NCBI RefSeq assembly: GCF_044772865.1
Contig: NZ_CP173029.1
Coordinates: 806,001-870,000 of the forward strand
Direction of reading: 5' to 3'
From: Algirhabdus cladophorae
GTDB taxonomy: Bacteria; Pseudomonadota; Alphaproteobacteria; Rhodobacterales; Rhodobacteraceae
DNA length: 64,000 nucleotides
A model generated the notes under the pieces. That model was not told the origin of the DNA, did no database searches, and saw nothing but the letters and a program-made list of their open reading frames with translations. Shown here in pieces: positions 61,418 through 64,000 of this stretch (position 1 is the stretch's first letter; each line of letters begins with the position of its first letter). The position numbers and the translations under genes were made by a program.

Positions 61418-62872
61418 ATGTATCTGGGTTTGGATTTGGGCACCTCAGGGTTGCGGGCCGTCATTATGGATGGGGCAGGGCAAGTCCACGCCGAAGCGCA
61501 GAGCCCGTTTAAGGCCGAGCATCCGCGTTCGGGCTGGTCCGAGCAGGATCCAGATCTGTGGATTGAAGCTTGTCAGAACTGCTTTGCGCAATTGGCTGCG
61601 GATCATAGAGACAAAATGCAGGCGGTTTTGGGGATCAGCCTGTCTGGTCACATGCATGGGGCGGTTTTGTTGGATGCCGCGGATCGGCCTTTGCGGCCCT
61701 GTTTGTTGTGGAACGACACCCGTGCCGCCGATGAAGCGCGCCGTTTTGATGCAGATCCTCTGTTTCGCGCCGTATCAGGCAATATCGTGTTTCCCGGATT
61801 TACAGCACCTAAGGTAGCGTGGGTGGCCCAGAATGAACCGGACCTTTTTGCCAAGTGCGCCACGGTTATGTTGCCCAAGGACTACTTGCGCCTTTGGCTG
61901 ACAGGGATCCGGGCGACGGATATGTCAGATGCGGCTGGCACCAGTTGGCTGGATGTGGGCGCGCGGGCGTGGTCCGAGGAATTGGTTGAAACAACAGGCC
62001 TGCGATTAGACCAACTGCCGAATTTGTTAGAAGGTGCAGCCCCTGCCGGTACTTTGCGTCCTGACGTGGCTACGGCCTATCAGTTGCGCGCTGGGGTTGT
62101 CGTGGTGGCCGGTGGCGCGGACAATGCAGTGGCCGCATGCGGTGTGGGCTGCTTTGCGGAAGGCGACGGGTTCGTGTCTTTGGGAACATCCGGCGTAGTT
62201 TTGGCCGCAAAAGATAGTTTTGCGCCAATGCCCGACACGGCGGTGCACAGTTTTTGCCATGCGGTGCCAGATCGTTGGTACCAAATGGGTGTAATCCTTG
62301 CCGCGACGGACTGCATGAATTGGTTGTCGCGCAATTTGGGCCAATCGGCGGCGGAACTGTCAGCCCTTGTGGATGGCTTGCCCCCTGAACCGACCGATTT
62401 GATGTTTGTGCCTTATCTGTCGGGTGAGCGGACGCCGCATAATGATGCGTCTATCCGAGGGGCTTTTGTTGGGCTTGATGTGGGCCATGGTCCGGCGGAT
62501 TTGACCAAAGCGGTGATGCAAGGCGTGAGTTTTGCGTTGGTGGATAATCTTCAGGCCCTTAGTGCCACGGGCACCAATCTGACCCGCGTGTTGGGAATTG
62601 GCGGCGGAACAGCCTCGGCTGCGTGGGTTCAAATGCTCGCCACCAGCCTTGGGGTGCCGATCCAATTGCCGGTGAAAGGTGATTTTGGGGCTGCGGTTGG
62701 GGCCGCACGATTGGCGCAATTGGGCACATCTGGTGGGGATATGGCCAGTATCATGTCCAAGCCTGCAGTTGCCCAAACCATTGATCCCGATCCTGCACAT
62801 GCGGCAGGTTTTGCCCAGGCGCATCAGCGCTATCAAACACTCTACCCAGCGTTAAAGGAGTTGAACCCATGA
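61418..62872 (+). CDS. xylB: Xylulokinase
   Basis: A 484-residue FGGY kinase that phosphorylates D-xylulose: MYLGLDLGTSGLRAVIMD, LSGHMHGAVLLD, a middle GGADNAVAACGVG, and the C-terminal GIGGGTASAAWVQMLATSLG. It starts two bases after the ROK gene and ends in an ATGA overlap with the peroxidase gene. No xylA (xylose isomerase) lies in the window. Confidence 0.94.
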   Translation: MYLGLDLGTSGLRAVIMDGAGQVHAEAQSPFKAEHPRSGWSEQDPDLWIEACQNCFAQLAADHRDKMQAVLGISLSGHMHGAVLLDAADRPLRPCLLWNDTRAADEARRFDADPLFRAVSGNIVFPGFTAPKVAWVAQNEPDLFAKCATVMLPKDYLRLWLTGIRATDMSDAAGTSWLDVGARAWSEELVETTGLRLDQLPNLLEGAAPAGTLRPDVATAYQLRAGVVVVAGGADNAVAACGVGCFAEGDGFVSLGTSGVVLAAKDSFAPMPDTAVHSFCHAVPDRWYQMGVILAATDCMNWLSRNLGQSAAELSALVDGLPPEPTDLMFVPYLSGERTPHNDASIRGAFVGLDVGHGPADLTKAVMQGVSFALVDNLQALSATGTNLTRVLGIGGGTASAAWVQMLATSLGVPIQLPVKGDFGAAVGAARLAQLGTSGGDMASIMSKPAVAQTIDPDPAHAAGFAQAHQRYQTLYPALKELNP

Positions 62873-64000
62873 TGCGCGCCGTCAGTGCCTTTGCGGTTTT
62901 GTGCCTTGGGGGTGCTTTTGCACCGGTATCTGCAGATACGCTGCCCAAAGCAGATGCGCTTTTTCCTGATTTGGACATGAAAAGCGTTAAGTTGGGGCAG
63001 TTGCTGTTTTACGACCCGATCCTGTCGGGCAACAAATCTGTGGCCTGCGCGACCTGTCATCATCCGGATTTTGCCACCGCAGATGGTGTGTCGCTGGGGA
63101 TTGGTGACGGTGGTATTGGGCTGGGACCCAACCGCAAAATCGATCCAGACAATCCGCCAGAAGAACGCGTGCCACGTCATGCGCCGGCTTTGTTCAATCT
63201 GGGAACAGCCGAGTTTAGCGTGATGTTTCACGATGGCCGTCTTGAGGCCGACAGCAGCCAGCCCCACGGCCTGCGCACGCCGTTGGGCGGTGATATGGTG
63301 GCAGGGTTCAAGTCCGTTCTGTCGGCGCAGGCGATGTTCCCTGTGCTCAGCCCGGACGAGATGGCAGGGCACTATGGTGAGAACGATATTTCAACGGCTG
63401 TTCGGCAGGGGCGGCTGAGCCATGAAGGGGGCGCTTGGGATATTCTGAGTGGGCGGATCACTGAAATTCCTGAGTACCGTCAAAGGTTTGATGCAGTCAT
63501 TGGCGCGAATGCCGAAATCGAATTCACCGACATTGCCAATGTGATTGCGGATTTCATTGCTTTTGAATGGCGGGCCGATGACAGCCCGTTTGACCGATAT
63601 CTGCGTGGTGAAGCCGGGCTGAGCGACACGGCCCTTGCCGGAATGGAGCTGTTTTATGGGCCTGCGGGATGTAGCAGCTGCCATAGCGGTCAATTCCAGA
63701 CCGATCACGGGTTTCACGCGATTGCTGTGCCGCAAATCGGACCGGGCAAAGCACCGGCCTTCCTTGATCACATGCGCGACGACGGGCGGATGGCGGTGAC
63801 AGGGCAAATCAAAGATCAATACGCGTTTCGCACGCCGAGCCTGCGCAATGTGGCCCAAACGGCACCCTATGGCCACAGTGGGGCCTACGCCACGTTGGAA
63901 GGGATCGTCGGGCATCACACAGCGCCGACGGCAAGCCTAGAGGCTTACGACCAAAGCCAAGCGATTTTTCCCGTATCCTTGGGCCATGATGATTGGAGTG
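62869..64000 (+). CDS. Di-haem cytochrome c peroxidase/MauG-like, 3' end cut
   Basis: The gene runs past the right edge; 377 codons are visible. A signal peptide (MMRAVSAFAVLCLGGAFAP) is followed by two haem-c motifs: CATCH near residue 62 and CSSCH near 267. Between them the conserved DGRLEADSSQP and TPLGGDM fit the CcpA/MauG family, which reduces H2O2 or matures other proteins in the periplasm. Its ATG overlaps the xylB stop, an unusual partner for a sugar kinase. The C terminus is not visible. Confidence 0.88.
   Translation, partial: MMRAVSAFAVLCLGGAFAPVSADTLPKADALFPDLDMKSVKLGQLLFYDPILSGNKSVACATCHHPDFATADGVSLGIGDGGIGLGPNRKIDPDNPPEERVPRHAPALFNLGTAEFSVMFHDGRLEADSSQPHGLRTPLGGDMVAGFKSVLSAQAMFPVLSPDEMAGHYGENDISTAVRQGRLSHEGGAWDILSGRITEIPEYRQRFDAVIGANAEIEFTDIANVIADFIAFEWRADDSPFDRYLRGEAGLSDTALAGMELFYGPAGCSSCHSGQFQTDHGFHAIAVPQIGPGKAPAFLDHMRDDGRMAVTGQIKDQYAFRTPSLRNVAQTAPYGHSGAYATLEGIVGHHTAPTASLEAYDQSQAIFPVSLGHDDWS

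Noticed and set aside
1..64000. CRISPR arrays, rRNA, tRNA, integrase, transposase or prophage genes
   Set aside because: I scanned intergenic gaps and found no regular repeat-spacer array, cloverleaf or recombinase gene; the gaps are short and mostly promoter- or terminator-like.

Overview
The window reads as chromosome of a Roseobacter-group alphaproteobacterium (Rhodobacteraceae). The evidence is the GcrA cell-cycle regulator, the small VTVDW-type Flp pilin, the DUF1467 gene directly after methylmalonyl-CoA epimerase, Mcl1-type malyl-CoA lyase, and many alphaproteobacterial housekeeping genes with moderately high GC. I see no rRNA, tRNA, CRISPR array, complete prophage or insertion sequence. 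Both ends are cut genes: a membrane-anchored protein at 1-181 and a di-haem peroxidase from 62869 onward.

Layout. 1-19561 is mostly core: carB, two tandem GT87 membrane glycosyltransferases, aspS, a DUF1800/DUF1501 pair, a pilin, a response regulator, mce, nitroreductase, a histone-deacetylase-like amidohydrolase, an M48 lipoprotein, hemolysin III and dgkA. 19562-23668 is an accessory-looking stretch around rimO: a HEPN/AbiU2-like gene broken by one in-frame TGA lies between two hairpin-rich intergenic blocks, and an AT-richer pentapeptide-repeat membrane protein sits on the other side of rimO. 23765-42470 returns to core and mixed genes: AsmA, an SCP2 protein, a secreted protein plus a Hint-domain protein, gcrA, an ABC-2 permease, argD-GNAT-argF, hrpB, meaB, rpmB, a copper-handling pair, a sirtuin and an LMW phosphatase.

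42566-50632 is a compact catabolic locus. A LysR regulator diverges from six tightly spaced or overlapping genes: aldehyde dehydrogenase, LLM flavin monooxygenase, DUF1185/AA_synth protein, alpha/beta hydrolase, Xsc-like ThDP enzyme and FAD oxidoreductase. A 4-oxalocrotonate tautomerase-like gene faces them. The substrate is unknown. The mix of a flavin monooxygenase, a chorismate-mutase-fold protein and a hydrolase recalls the Rut pyrimidine pathway. This is the best candidate in the window for an undescribed pathway.

50679-56665 is a malate-splitting, serine-cycle-like module: malyl-CoA lyase and an atypical LuxR-type response regulator on one strand, then a class V aminotransferase, mtkA, mtkB and a degenerate HprA-like protein on the other. 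Together they would convert malate to acetyl-CoA and glyoxylate, and glyoxylate to glycine. mtkB contains a C10 tract, and the HprA-like protein has lost key residues. mce and meaB elsewhere in the window fit CoA-ester C2/C3 metabolism.

56746-62872 is a xylose locus: an XylFHG importer on the minus strand, and a ROK repressor with xylulokinase on the plus strand. xylB overlaps the cut di-haem peroxidase gene, and no xylose isomerase gene lies in the window.
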